Position numbers and translations under genes: made by a program. A stretch of 64,000 bases of DNA from Paenibacillus sp. PAMC 26794 (GTDB lineage: Bacteria; Bacillota; Bacilli; Paenibacillales; Paenibacillaceae): assembly GCF_000316035.1 (NCBI RefSeq), contig NZ_ANHX01000015.1:26690-90689 (forward strand), in the 5' to 3' direction. The notes under the pieces were generated by a model that had not been told where the DNA came from, ran no database searches, and saw nothing but the letters and a program-made list of their open reading frames with translations. The stretch's first letter is position 1. The number at the start of each line of letters is the position of its first letter. Of the stretch, positions 1-8,147 are shown one piece after another.

Positions 1-1663
1 TCTCTTTTACATATAAATAGGGAGTAGCATCCTCATGGAACAGCTTGTTCTGAAGGATCATTGCGTTGGTCTGTTTACAAATCTCAGGCCAGTGCTGTGG
101 GGGGATTGCACCATTCGTTTGTTCCCGATAAGCGGCTTCATCTACAAATAGTTGTTCGTATATCCCTTTCACATCCACGAACTGGAATTTCCGCACACTC
201 TTTCTTAAAGGTTTAAACATGTCTTTCACCAATTTCTGACGAAGCAACTCTTCTTCCCGCACTGCAAAGTTAAAGGCACCCTCATCTTGCACTGCCTTGT
301 TATTTCCGTTCTCACGGGCTGCATATTTTTCCGCCACATCAAACACAGGCTTTTCTTTGTGCAACATGCGGAAAGCTTCCACATACTCATCCGTGTCCAG
401 ATAATTCAATTCCTCCTGAACCCAGTCTGCTTCCCGCTCCAGACGTTCCAGCGAAACGAGTTCTCTCAGCAACCATTCCTGCAAAAGAAGAATACGGTTG
501 GACAAGGTAAGATTTTGATCCAAACTGTAAAATTGAGTCTTAATTCGGTCCGAAGTGATGAATTCACGTCCCCGAAATTGAATCCCGTTAAACCGCATCC
601 CCTCTCTTCCTAACCACTTACCGTAGTTTTGGAGCACTTGCAGGAATGTCTCGGAAGTTTTGTACTTAATCGCCTCCAGACGAGCTTCATATCCCGGATC
701 ATTCTGAGCTGTAAGCACATATTCAATCTGATCAAAGGCATCCTCTGGTCGTACGGAGGAATCCAGCCAATAATTCAGATATTCCTGGAAAGTTGTCTGC
801 TGCATGTTCTCTTCGCCAAGTTCCGGAAGTACGGTCGAGATATAACTGGTAAACATCGGATTCGGCGAGAAAAGTACAATCTGATCTGCTTTAACGGTCT
901 GGCGGTGTTTATATAGTAAGTAGGCCACTCGCTGTAACGCAGCGGACGTCTTGCCACTGCCAGCTGCCCCCTGAACGATAAGCATTCGGCTTCGGTCATC
1001 ACGGATAATGGCGTTTTGTTCCTTCTGGATAGTTGCTACAATGCTCTTCATTTGTGAGTCTGCACCCTTGGCGAGCACTTGCTGCAACAACTCGTCACCA
1101 ATCGTCTCAGTTGAATCAAACATGCTATGAAGTTGCCCATGTTGAATCTGGAATTGACGCTTGAGCTCCATCTTTCCGTCGATTCGTCCTGAAGGTGTGT
1201 CATAACTTGCTGGCCCGGGAGAGTAATCATAGTACAGACTCGCAATTGGTGTACGCCAGTCATAGATTAGAAAGTTCAATCCATCTTCATCCATGAAGGA
1301 TGATACGCCGATGTAGATCTGTTCAGTCCATGTCATGCCTTTTTCCTTATAGTCGAAACGGCCAAAATACGGCGTTGGAAGCAGTCTCTTTGTATTTTTC
1401 CATTGTTGTGTTAACAGCTTGTGTCCGCGCTCCCTCTCGGCCAACACTCTGGACTGCTGATTAATGGTATAGAATGCATCTTCAAAATCCGTGTACGAAG
1501 CAGTATTAATCGTCACTTCTTCCCAGAACCGTTTACGAATTTCGGCAGCCTGTTCATGCAGTCCTGCAACCTTCGGCTCCAGCTCGTCGAGTCGTGCCTG
1601 AAGTTTGTTCCTCACCTGCACTAGTCTTTCCTCTTCCAACTTCCATTCGTTTGTTTTATCCAT
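1..1663 (-). CDS. helD: HelD-type superfamily 1 helicase / RNA polymerase recycling ATPase, 3' end outside window
   Basis: The reading frame runs off the left edge, leaving the first 554 residues. It opens MDKTNEWKLEEERL with a charged coiled-coil N-terminus, and has a Walker A motif (GAAGSGKTS) at about residues 232-240, followed by the long helical insertion typical of HelD. HelD proteins (about 770 aa in Bacillus) bind RNA polymerase, remove stalled complexes and recycle the enzyme using ATP; that role is family knowledge. The ATG is chosen because AGGGAGTGG lies just upstream and the family starts with this coiled coil. A strong SigA promoter lies at 1800-1828. The gene is monocistronic as far as visible. 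The remaining ~220 residues, including the last helicase motifs, are not in the window. Confidence 0.9.
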   Translation of the reverse strand, partial: MDKTNEWKLEEERLVQVRNKLQARLDELEPKVAGLHEQAAEIRKRFWEEVTINTASYTDFEDAFYTINQQSRVLAERERGHKLLTQQWKNTKRLLPTPYFGRFDYKEKGMTWTEQIYIGVSSFMDEDGLNFLIYDWRTPIASLYYDYSPGPASYDTPSGRIDGKMELKRQFQIQHGQLHSMFDSTETIGDELLQQVLAKGADSQMKSIVATIQKEQNAIIRDDRSRMLIVQGAAGSGKTSAALQRVAYLLYKHRQTVKADQIVLFSPNPMFTSYISTVLPELGEENMQQTTFQEYLNYWLDSSVRPEDAFDQIEYVLTAQNDPGYEARLEAIKYKTSETFLQVLQNYGKWLGREGMRFNGIQFRGREFITSDRIKTQFYSLDQNLTLSNRILLLQEWLLRELVSLERLEREADWVQEELNYLDTDEYVEAFRMLHKEKPVFDVAEKYAARENGNNKAVQDEGAFNFAVREEELLRQKLVKDMFKPLRKSVRKFQFVDVKGIYEQLFVDEAAYREQTNGAIPPQHWPEICKQTNAMILQNKLFHEDATPYLYVKE

Positions 1664-1710
1664 GAATAAGTCCACTCCCTTTTCCATTTATTGGGACCAA
1701 AAAAAGAGCA

Positions 1711-1739
1711 TTGACAAATCGGAATGTCGGATGTAAAAT
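1711..1739 (+). promoter_or_regulatory. SigA-consensus promoter pointing right
   Basis: TTGACA (1711-1716), a 17-bp spacer and TAAAAT (1734-1739) lie on the plus strand. The predicted start near 1746 is 280 nt before the HxlR gene and inside the helD leader, so the two transcripts would face each other. No gene is visible directly downstream apart from an 8-codon ORF (MIHPFHSI), so it either drives hxlR with a long leader or makes an antisense/small RNA. The rest of 1740-2023 shows no other feature. Confidence 0.5.
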
Positions 1740-1799
1740 TAAATTAGGGAAATAATGATTCATCCTTTTCATTCAATATAAATGTCAATTGCGCTATAG

Positions 1800-1828
1800 A
1801 TTATATCATGGCTTTTTTTCACGTTCAA
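1800..1828 (-). promoter_or_regulatory. SigA promoter of helD
   Basis: On the minus strand TTGAAC (1823-1828) and TATAAT (1800-1805) are separated by exactly 17 bp. Transcription would start near 1793, giving helD a leader of about 130 nt. Confidence 0.75.
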
Positions 1829-2023
1829 TGCTTTTTTTCTGTTCTGCCTGAGTTGAAAAATAATTTATATTAAATAGATGTCTCTTGAGCTACACTGAGG
1901 GCATCTTTTTTTGTGTCCTGGGCATGGTTCATACCCTGAATGCGCTGTAAGCTATACACCCCTTTATAAATTCGATAAAATGAACGAAACATGAGTTGAT
2001 GCTTTTGGGAGGGATACATAAAC

Positions 2024-2341
2024 ATGAATATAGAACCTGTGGAGGACCGTTGTCCTGTTGAGTTTGCAGTCAATATGATTGGTGGGAAATGGAAGCTATT
2101 AATTATAAATCGGCTCATCCGCCATTCAACAATTCGATTCAATGAATTGCAGAAAATGCTTGACCCCATTACGCATCGCACGTTAACCAGGCAATTACGA
2201 GAACTTGAAGAAGCTGGTTTGATAAACCGTGTTACCCACCCTGTAGTTCCGCCTAAAGTCGAATATTCCCTTACAGAAAAAGGACAAAGCCTGACTTCGA
2301 TCTTGTTTCAGCTAGGTGATTGGGGATCGAAACATATGTAA
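2024..2341 (+). CDS. HxlR-family winged-helix transcriptional regulator
   Basis: A 105-residue protein with the HxlR hallmarks: the VNMIGGKWKLLII helix start (residues ~17-29), RFNELQKMLDPITHRTLT as recognition region and the wing ending PPKVEYSLTEKG. A single Cys near the N-terminus (residue 10, RCPVEF) matches the position of the redox-sensing cysteine of YodB/HypR-type HxlR members, so thiol or electrophile sensing is plausible but inferred. GGGAGGG precedes the ATG. The NmrA-like oxidoreductase follows in the same direction after a gap containing a palindrome, suggesting that this regulator controls it. Confidence 0.88.
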   Translation: MNIEPVEDRCPVEFAVNMIGGKWKLLIINRLIRHSTIRFNELQKMLDPITHRTLTRQLRELEEAGLINRVTHPVVPPKVEYSLTEKGQSLTSILFQLGDWGSKHM

Positions 2342-2354
2342 AACGCCTTCCCAT

Positions 2355-2372
2355 AGTATCCCAAGGGATACT
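2355..2372. promoter_or_regulatory. Palindrome between hxlR and NmrA gene, candidate HxlR operator
   Basis: AGTATCCC-AA-GGGATACT: two perfect 8-bp inverted arms around 2 bp, 14 bp after the hxlR stop and 115 bp before the NmrA-like start. No T-run follows, so it is not a terminator. The size and symmetry fit a dimeric winged-helix regulator, most simply the upstream HxlR protein. Confidence 0.5.
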
Positions 2373-2487
2373 TTATATCATTAATGTGCGTACTTACGCT
2401 CCTATTCTAAATCCGTTATGCTGAGGTCAATGCTGAGTGTTAACTCATTCATTCCAATCACATATTGAAAGGAAGTTATTGACCACT

Positions 2488-3366
2488 ATGACACAGAATG
2501 ATCGATTTTTAGTATATGGGGCATCGGGCTCCCAAGGCGGCGCTGTCGCTCAATTACTCGTTCAACACGGTTGTGAGGTTCGCACGATTACTCGAAATGA
2601 GGCAACAGCCAAAACACTAAAGGAACAAAACATTGAAGCTTTCATCGGGGATCTATCAGATGTGGAACAGCTCCATACGGCGCATGAAGGTGTAAGTAAA
2701 GTATTCCTGAACCTGCCGGTGGAGTTCAATCCGGATAAGATCAGACAATATACCAAAAATGCAATTGATGCTGCTATACAGGCAAACGTTAAATTGATTG
2801 TAGTTAACACGGGTACCTATGTTCCTGACCCTATCACCCATTCCAAAGGAATTGAATTGAAACGTGAAGTTATCCATGAATTGCAGCAAAGTGGTCTTCC
2901 ATATATCATTGTGGAACCCATTGTATACTTGGAAAACTTCCTGATTCCCGGAATACTGAACAATGGCGTTTTGGCCTACCCGGTACCAGCAGACAAGCCG
3001 ATCTCCTGGATTAGCTTAAACGATGCAGCTCAATTCCACTATTATGCCTTGACTCATTCGGAATTGGCAGGAAGCATTATCCCAGCACCCGGATTAGAAG
3101 CCCTGACAGGTGCACAATTAGCGGAACAATTCAGTGCTGTATTAGGTGAAAAGATCAGCTTCATCTCTCTACCTTTTGATCATTTTGAAGCAGCGATTCA
3201 GCCTTTGTTGGGAAGTGAGACAGCAGCAGGTCTTAAAGGATTGTACCAATGGATTGATGGGCATACAGATCTTCTTCCACGGTATCAAGAGTTGGATGAT
3301 AACATCAAAGCCAATCTTAAATTAACCAAAATAAGCGATTGGATTCATCAAACAATGATTAAATAA
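2488..3366 (+). CDS. NmrA-family NAD(P)-binding oxidoreductase
   Basis: The 292-residue product begins MTQNDRFLVYGASGSQGG; YGASGSQGG is the glycine-rich Rossmann turn of atypical SDR/NmrA proteins. LKREVIHELQQSGLPYIIVEP in the middle is typical of this family, which includes quinone reductases and redox sensors. A start 17 codons upstream is open, but this ATG sits directly before the conserved first strand and has GGAAG 12 nt upstream. It lies in tandem with an HxlR regulator, a common pairing for quinone or electrophile detoxification. The exact substrate cannot be read from the sequence. A strong terminator follows. Confidence 0.85.
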   Translation: MTQNDRFLVYGASGSQGGAVAQLLVQHGCEVRTITRNEATAKTLKEQNIEAFIGDLSDVEQLHTAHEGVSKVFLNLPVEFNPDKIRQYTKNAIDAAIQANVKLIVVNTGTYVPDPITHSKGIELKREVIHELQQSGLPYIIVEPIVYLENFLIPGILNNGVLAYPVPADKPISWISLNDAAQFHYYALTHSELAGSIIPAPGLEALTGAQLAEQFSAVLGEKISFISLPFDHFEAAIQPLLGSETAAGLKGLYQWIDGHTDLLPRYQELDDNIKANLKLTKISDWIHQTMIK

Positions 3367-3407
3367 TATTTTTTATTTAAAATCCCCTCTCGCCTGCTAT
3401 TTATGAG

Positions 3408-3452
3408 CAAGCCATTTGAATCTCCAACGGAGAAACGAATGGCTTGTTTTTT
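3408..3452 (+). terminator. Rho-independent terminator after NmrA gene
   Basis: CAAGCCATT (3408-3416) pairs with AATGGCTTG (3438-3446), followed by T6. Confidence 0.85.
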
Positions 3453-3503
3453 ATACGAGAACCTCAATAGGCTCAACTGATTCAGATTCAAAGATTCTGA
3501 TAG

Positions 3504-4244
3504 GATGAGGTTGTCATTGCTACCAAAGTACACGGACAAATGCATAAAGGACCCAACGGTTCTGGCCTTTCCAGAAAAGCCATCCTGAGTGAGATTGATA
3601 AAAGCCTGAAACGATTGGAAACCGATTATGTGGATCTGTATATCATTCATCGTTGGGACTACAATACGCCTATTGAAGAAACCATGGAAGCCTTACATGA
3701 TGTGGTGAAGTCCGGTAAAGTTAGATATATTGGCGCTTCAGCCATGTTTGCTTGGCAGTTCCAAAAAGCATTACATGTAGCAGAGAAAAATGGTTGGACC
3801 AAGTTTGTCTCCATGCAAAACCACCTGAATCTCATCTACCGTGAAGAGGAACGAGAAATGCTGCCTTTATGCAAGGAAGAAAAGATTGGTGTTACTCCCT
3901 ACAGTCCTCTTGCTTCAGGCAGGTTAACCCGTGATTGGTCCGTATCAACACTGCGATCCGAGACAGACAAAATTCAGAAATCCAAGTACAATGCGACTAG
4001 CGATGCGGATCGGCTTGTTGTTGAGCGAGTTGCATCCATCGCAGAAAAATACGGTGTCCCTCGTACACACATTGCACTTGCCTGGTTACTGCAAAAAGAC
4101 ACTGTAGCGTCTCCCATTATCGGTGCCACCAAAATATCGCATCTGGAAGATGCGGTAGGCGCTCTTTCTGTTAAGTTGACCTCAGAAGACGTCTCATTCC
4201 TTGAAGAGCCCTATGTCCCTCACCCTGTTGTAGGTGCTCAATAG
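3504..4244 (+). pseudogene. Aldo/keto reductase, 5' end deleted
   Basis: The frame reads DEVVIATKVHGQMHKGPN from 3504, immediately after two in-frame stops (TGA TAG), and continues as a clean aldo/keto reductase C-terminal two thirds: the catalytic-His segment DLYIIHRWD, the SMQNHLNLIYREEE barrel strand, and the cofactor loop SPIIGATKISHLEDAV ending at 4244. Family members are about 325 aa; roughly the first 80 residues are gone, including the Asp and Tyr of the Asp-Tyr-Lys-His tetrad, while Lys (ATK) and His remain. The first ATG (3540) has no ribosome site and would omit even more. No promoter is evident and a terminator lies upstream, so the remnant is probably silent. The rest of the frame is undamaged, which suggests a recent deletion. 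Confidence 0.85.
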
Positions 4245-4263
4245 TGGATTTGGCTTAAAATAT

Positions 4264-4309
4264 AGAAGACCTCCTCTTTCCGTATCCGGAAGTTGGGGGT
4301 CTTCTTTTT
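4264..4309 (+). terminator. Terminator between AKR remnant and DUF1801 gene
   Basis: AGAAGACC(TCC) pairs with (GG)GGTCTTCT followed by T5. It can also serve the convergent gene ending at 4320. Confidence 0.8.
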
Positions 4310-4319
4310 ATATCGCGAT

Positions 4320-4691
4320 TTATTTTCGCCAGAATGTTGAACATTCTGCCTTATCCTTTATATTGAACTCAATCATTCTCTCAAGTAACGAAAAATCAAT
4401 CTCCTGTTTCCACTTCATCCGCACCAACTCTTTGGTGTGATCATACCCAGCCTGAGTGATCTCTTCTGAAAAACGATTAATTCCTGCCTTCTCGGGAGCA
4501 ACAGCCAAATGTTGCTTCGATACACTAAAGCCAATAATAAAGGTCTCATGGTCGGTAAACATCGGTTGATTCCAGGCTATTTTTTGTTTTAAATTCGGAA
4601 ATTTTTCAGTGACCCAGTTCAAAACTTCTTCCGTTCGTGCCTGATGTTCCGGGTTATCGATGCGTGCTATAAATTCTGCAAAGGTCTCCAT
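4320..4691 (-). CDS. DUF1801 protein, frataxin-like iron chaperone (Fra/YdhG type)
   Basis: A 123-residue protein, METFAEFIARIDNPEH through STFWRK, matching the length and pattern of DUF1801/YdhG proteins: the KIAWNQPMFTDHETFIIGF strand pair and the KQHLAVAPEKAGINRFSEEI segment. B. subtilis YdhG (Fra) is described as a structural frataxin analogue that donates iron for Fe-S and heme assembly; that role is transferred by family resemblance. A GGGGGAA stretch precedes the ATG. It is a single-gene unit convergent with the AKR remnant. Confidence 0.82.
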   Translation of the reverse strand: METFAEFIARIDNPEHQARTEEVLNWVTEKFPNLKQKIAWNQPMFTDHETFIIGFSVSKQHLAVAPEKAGINRFSEEITQAGYDHTKELVRMKWKQEIDFSLLERMIEFNIKDKAECSTFWRK

Positions 4692-4820
4692 TGATTCCCC
4701 CCTATATCATGAAATATACTATTTAATTTGCCCCATTCAAACTCATTCTATCATGAATATCAAATTCAAAACCCCTTATCTGCCCGATAACTCAACAAAA
4801 AATGAGCAGCCTGCTAGACT

Positions 4821-5303
4821 TTAGATGTTTTCCTTTATCCAAGAACGCAACTTATCCGCATAGAGCTCGCGCTCATCTGGTTCGGATTGAGAACCATTTG
4901 TCAGATAGAGTTGATCATTCACGTATCTAGGATAAACATGCAGATGATAATGCCACACGTCTTGATTACCAGCAGCTTCATTATGTTGCCGTGTAGAAAT
5001 TCCGTCACATCCATATGTACTTTTCATTGCAAATGCTGTAAGCTGAGTCGCGCGGTGAATTTCAACAGCGTATTCCGCGGGGAGTTCAAAGATGTTCTCG
5101 AAATGTTGATTCGGAACAATAAGAACATGTCCTTTATTATTTGGCCACCATTTGCCTGCTATAAATGCCGTAACCTTTTCATTCTGATAGATGATATCCC
5201 TTTGTTTTGTTCCCTGATCAGGTCGCTCGATACCCCAAATTCGACAAAATGGACATTCGTACCCTTCAGGCTGATGTGAAAATGATGCCTTCATCTTTCT
5301 CAT
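4821..5303 (-). CDS. HIT-family hydrolase
   Basis: 160 residues with the histidine triad HYHLHVYP (His118, His120, His122) and an N-terminal CPFC (17-20), which suggests a structural metal site in this subgroup. HIT proteins hydrolyse or transfer nucleotidyl groups on purine nucleoside phosphates; the substrate here is unknown. AAAGGAG lies only 4 nt before the first ATG; a second ATG three codons in (MKASFSH) is an equally possible start. It stands alone with no clear operon partner. Confidence 0.88.
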   Translation of the reverse strand: MRKMKASFSHQPEGYECPFCRIWGIERPDQGTKQRDIIYQNEKVTAFIAGKWWPNNKGHVLIVPNQHFENIFELPAEYAVEIHRATQLTAFAMKSTYGCDGISTRQHNEAAGNQDVWHYHLHVYPRYVNDQLYLTNGSQSEPDERELYADKLRSWIKENI

Positions 5304-5414
5304 TCCACTCCTTTCATGTTTTCTTCAACTAGTTATTAGACGCAGGTATCTTCTGTTCGTTGCGATAAGAGTGCGGGTTGTAGAACGATCAGCAATTAAC
5401 AAACTGAAAAGCAA

Positions 5415-5444
5415 AAAGCAGCTGACCTTGGCGGCAGCTGCTTT
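5415..5444 (-). terminator. Terminator of the alcohol dehydrogenase gene
   Basis: A perfect 10-bp stem (AAAGCAGCTG / CAGCTGCTTT) with a 10-nt loop, followed on the minus strand by T-rich sequence. Confidence 0.75.
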
Positions 5445-5481
5445 CTTCTATCTTTAACTATCACTATTGCACAGTTCACAC

Positions 5482-6522
5482 TTACATAGTGCTAATATCA
5501 ATAACAAAGCGATATTTCACGTCAGAAGCCAATACACGTTTGTAAGCTTCGTCAATCTGGTCAGCAGAGATGACCTCAATATTAGGTGCAATATCATGTT
5601 CTGCACAGAAATCAAGCATTTCCTGCGTCTCACGAATGCCACCAATCATGGAACCTGCGAATGAACGACGATGACCGATGAGAGAGAATACGTTAACAGC
5701 TAAAGGCTCTGGAGGAGCACCCACGTTCACGAGTGTACCATCCAGCGTGAGCAGTGAGAAATAAGCGTTAATATCAATATTCGCACTTACTGTGTTAATC
5801 ATCAGATCAAATGTGCCTGCAAGTTTCTCGAATGTTTCCGGTTCGCTTGTGGCAAAGTAGTGATCTGCGCCAAATTGCAGTCCATCTTCTTTTTTGCTCA
5901 AGGATTGGGAAAGAACCGTTACTTCGGCACCCATCGCATGGGCAATTTTGACAGCCATATGACCAAGACCACCCATACCTACAACGGCAACTTTCTTACC
6001 TGGGCCAGCTCCCCAGTGATGCAGTGGCGAATATGTCGTAATACCGGCACAGAGCAAAGGTGCAGCAGCATCAAGTGCAATGTTATCAGGGATGCGAACA
6101 ATAAAATCCTCTACGACAACAATGTGAGTTGAATATCCACCTTGCGTAGGCTCACCGTATTTGTCTACCCCAGCATAAGTGGGGATATTTCCTTTGAGAC
6201 AGTATTGCTCTTCCCCTTTGCGGCAGTTATCACATTCACCACAGGAGTCAACCATACATCCGACCCCTACTCGGTCACCGACCTTGTATTTGGAGACCCC
6301 AGTTCCTACATCAGTCACTATTCCGGCAATTTCGTGTCCAGGAACGAGTGGATAATTCACAGGTCCCCATTCACCGTGGGCAGTATGGATGTCAGAATGG
6401 CAGATACCGGCATATTTAATCTCGATTAATACATCATTGGTATCCAGATCACGTCGTTTAATTTCAGCACTTCTGAATTGTTGGTCTGGTCCGTCAACGG
6501 CTCTGGCTTTAGCTATAATCAA
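5482..6522 (-). CDS. Zn-dependent NAD(P)-alcohol dehydrogenase (YahK/AdhA-like)
   Basis: 346 residues of the medium-chain dehydrogenase family. GHEIAGIV follows the catalytic-zinc Cys ([10 protein letters not shown]), the structural zinc site is [15 protein letters not shown], and the Rossmann turn is [11 protein letters not shown]. The start is TTG, with AGGAGG 8 nt upstream. Such enzymes reduce reactive aldehydes to alcohols. The promoter has a 19-bp spacer with a central dyad, the signature of MerR-type control, and the divergent gene encodes an AdhR-like MerR protein; together they resemble the aldehyde-responsive adhR-adhA arrangement of B. subtilis. Confidence 0.93.
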   Translation of the reverse strand: MIIAKARAVDGPDQQFRSAEIKRRDLDTNDVLIEIKYAGICHSDIHTAHGEWGPVNYPLVPGHEIAGIVTDVGTGVSKYKVGDRVGVGCMVDSCGECDNCRKGEEQYCLKGNIPTYAGVDKYGEPTQGGYSTHIVVVEDFIVRIPDNIALDAAAPLLCAGITTYSPLHHWGAGPGKKVAVVGMGGLGHMAVKIAHAMGAEVTVLSQSLSKKEDGLQFGADHYFATSEPETFEKLAGTFDLMINTVSANIDINAYFSLLTLDGTLVNVGAPPEPLAVNVFSLIGHRRSFAGSMIGGIRETQEMLDFCAEHDIAPNIEVISADQIDEAYKRVLASDVKYRFVIDISTM

Positions 6523-6557
6523 TGGTATAACCTCCTAGTAATTTAAAGTTCAAAATA

Positions 6558-6588
6558 ATCTTACCCCCTCTAGTTAACTCTAGGTCAA
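6558..6588 (-). promoter_or_regulatory. MerR-type promoter of the alcohol dehydrogenase gene
   Basis: On the minus strand TTGACC (6583-6588) and TAAGAT (6558-6563) are separated by 19 bp containing TAGAGTTAACTAGAG. An over-long spacer with a central dyad is the classic layout that MerR-family activators correct by twisting DNA. A nearly identical promoter lies at 31104-31134. Confidence 0.8.
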
Positions 6589-6621
6589 ATGTTTATCTTA
6601 TTTTTTTATCTCCAACGTACT

Positions 6622-6650
6622 TTGACATCCAGTAATCCAACATGTTAGAA
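6622..6650 (+). promoter_or_regulatory. SigA promoter of the merR gene
   Basis: TTGACA (6622-6627), 17-bp spacer, TTAGAA (6645-6650). Transcription would start about 55 nt before the ATG. Confidence 0.6.
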
Positions 6651-6666
6651 TTCACTCGGATCATCC

Positions 6667-6680
6667 TAGAGTTAACTCGA
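6667..6680. promoter_or_regulatory. Second MerR dyad, likely autoregulatory
   Basis: TAGAGTTAACTCGA contains the perfect palindrome GAGTTAACTC and shares TAGAGTTAACT with the alcohol dehydrogenase promoter dyad. It lies just downstream of the predicted merR transcription start, where a bound protein would block its own gene. Confidence 0.55.
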
Positions 6681-6713
6681 AGTCTACCCCCAGTAGAAAG
6701 GAATTCATTCAAA

Positions 6714-7127
6714 ATGACCTATTCAATCGGTGAAGTTGCCAAAAAATTAGACCTTACGGTATATACATTGCGTTACTACGACAAAGAAGGACTCATGCCT
6801 TTTGTAGAACGAACCACAAGCGGAACACGTTTGTTCAAAGACTCCGACATTGACTTTTTAAAGATCATCCAATGTCTGAAGCTGACCGGCATGCCTATTA
6901 AAGACATTAAGGACTTTATTGAATGGTGCTCTGAGGGGGACTCCTCGCTGAAGCAAAGATATGACATGTTTACGGAGCGAAAAGCTATTGTGGAAGCACA
7001 AATGGAGGAACTAAGAAGAACCATGGAAGTCATCGAGCACAAACGCTCCTACTACGAAACAGCTTTGGAGGCTGGGACCGAAGAGATTCACAAAATTAAA
7101 CCGATGGAAAATGCCATCACCAATTGA
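6714..7127 (+). CDS. MerR-family aldehyde-type regulator (AdhR/NmlR-like)
   Basis: 137 residues: helix-turn-helix MTYSIGEVAKKLDLTVYTLR, wing YYDKEGLMPF, and a long C-terminal dimerisation helix (about 85-125). A single Cys at residue 54 (IIQCLKLTG) matches the conserved cysteine of the NmlR/AdhR subgroup that senses aldehydes or nitrosative stress; the heavy-metal cysteines are absent. An upstream ATG at 6642 is possible, but the family N-terminus and AAAGGA favour 6714. Divergent from the alcohol dehydrogenase, with dyads in both promoters. The same dyad occurs before the SDR gene at 30089, so its regulon probably extends beyond its neighbour. Confidence 0.88.
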   Translation: MTYSIGEVAKKLDLTVYTLRYYDKEGLMPFVERTTSGTRLFKDSDIDFLKIIQCLKLTGMPIKDIKDFIEWCSEGDSSLKQRYDMFTERKAIVEAQMEELRRTMEVIEHKRSYYETALEAGTEEIHKIKPMENAITN

Positions 7128-7164
7128 TGGTTCATGCTTTCTATTCTAAAAATTTAGCGAACAA

Positions 7165-7208
7165 AAAAAGTAGCTTGAAGTCCTCTAACGGATTTCAAGC
7201 TACTTTTT
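7165..7208 (+). terminator. Bidirectional terminator between merR and tetR genes
   Basis: A 14-bp stem, AAAAGTAGCTTGAA pairing with TTCAAGCTACTTTT, flanked by A-run and T-run so that both convergent genes are served. Confidence 0.85.
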
Positions 7209-7282
7209 GTGGTACGTCTCTGCTCACCATATTGAGTAGCCATTCAGGAATGCTCATTCTATTACATGTAGAGATACCCGTG

Positions 7283-7861
7283 TCATTTTTCCAAAAGTTG
7301 CATTGATACATTCATAATCCGGTTTAATTTTTTCTTATCCGTCGAGGTTCTTGCCATGGCTCTGATGCCGACAGAAATATTGTGCAGGTACTCTGCCATT
7401 TCCTTCGCATCATGATCAGAAGATAATTCTCCCTCCCGCTGCCCCCATTGAATAATCTGCTCGAACATTCGCTCAGCTTCGTTAAACGATTCAAGAGATC
7501 GGTTGTCCACTTCCTGATCACGTGTGCCTAGTTCCACAGCCGAGTTCACGATCAAACAACCCGATGGTGTCTCCTCTGCTTCACTGATCATAACATCGAA
7601 AATTTTATGCAGTGCTTCCACTGCCGTCTTGGATGCCTTGATTTCTGCAAGTAATGTGGTGCTGACCTTACCTCTGTAACGATCCATTGCCTGCAAAAAC
7701 AGCGAATGTTTGTCGTCAAATGTATCATATATACTTCTGCGATGAATTCCCATATGCTCAACCAGGTCACTCATCGACGTTTTCTCGTAACCTTGTTCCC
7801 AGAAGATCTTCATTGCTTTATCCAATACTTCGTTCACTTCAAACTCTTTACTTCTAGCCAT
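7283..7861 (-). CDS. TetR/AcrR-family regulator
   Basis: 192 residues with a canonical TetR N-terminus: VLDKAMKIFWEQGYEKTSMS, then the recognition helix MGIHRRSIYDTFDDKHSLF. The C-terminal half resembles the subgroup controlling SDR or efflux genes (SGCLIVNSAVELGTRD). GGGAGGGAAG precedes the ATG. Its divergent neighbour is an AraC regulator, and no enzyme gene of the usual kind adjoins it, so its target is unclear. Confidence 0.9.
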   Translation of the reverse strand: MARSKEFEVNEVLDKAMKIFWEQGYEKTSMSDLVEHMGIHRRSIYDTFDDKHSLFLQAMDRYRGKVSTTLLAEIKASKTAVEALHKIFDVMISEAEETPSGCLIVNSAVELGTRDQEVDNRSLESFNEAERMFEQIIQWGQREGELSSDHDAKEMAEYLHNISVGIRAMARTSTDKKKLNRIMNVSMQLLEK

Positions 7862-8147
7862 TCGACTTCCCTCCCAAAATCAATCTAACACATCGGGAAC
7901 GATCAGTAAATAAAAGATGCAGATACCCTTTTCATTCTCTTATCATGTATTAGCTGAACCGTAAGTGTATATCTTCTGTACTTGTTGTATATCATGACCT
8001 GTGTACTTGTGATTATGTAACCAGCAATCAGAATGTCTTATCCATTCACATCAAATGTTTGCCTATTCCTATCTGTTTTCTATCGCCTTCGGTCAATATA
8101 CGATAGAATGTGATTATTATGTTGTGAGGAAAAAAGGAGAACTTTGC

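Noticed and set aside
1870..2020. Minus-strand 50-codon frame upstream of hxlR (MYPSQKHQLMFRSFYRIYKG...)
   Set aside because: It has plausible codons but no ribosome site and no recognisable family; it may be a remnant, but evidence is too thin to annotate.
8055..8147. Upstream extension of the AraC protein at 8148
   Set aside because: The 31 extra residues are not family-like, while AAGGAG sits ideally before the inner ATG.
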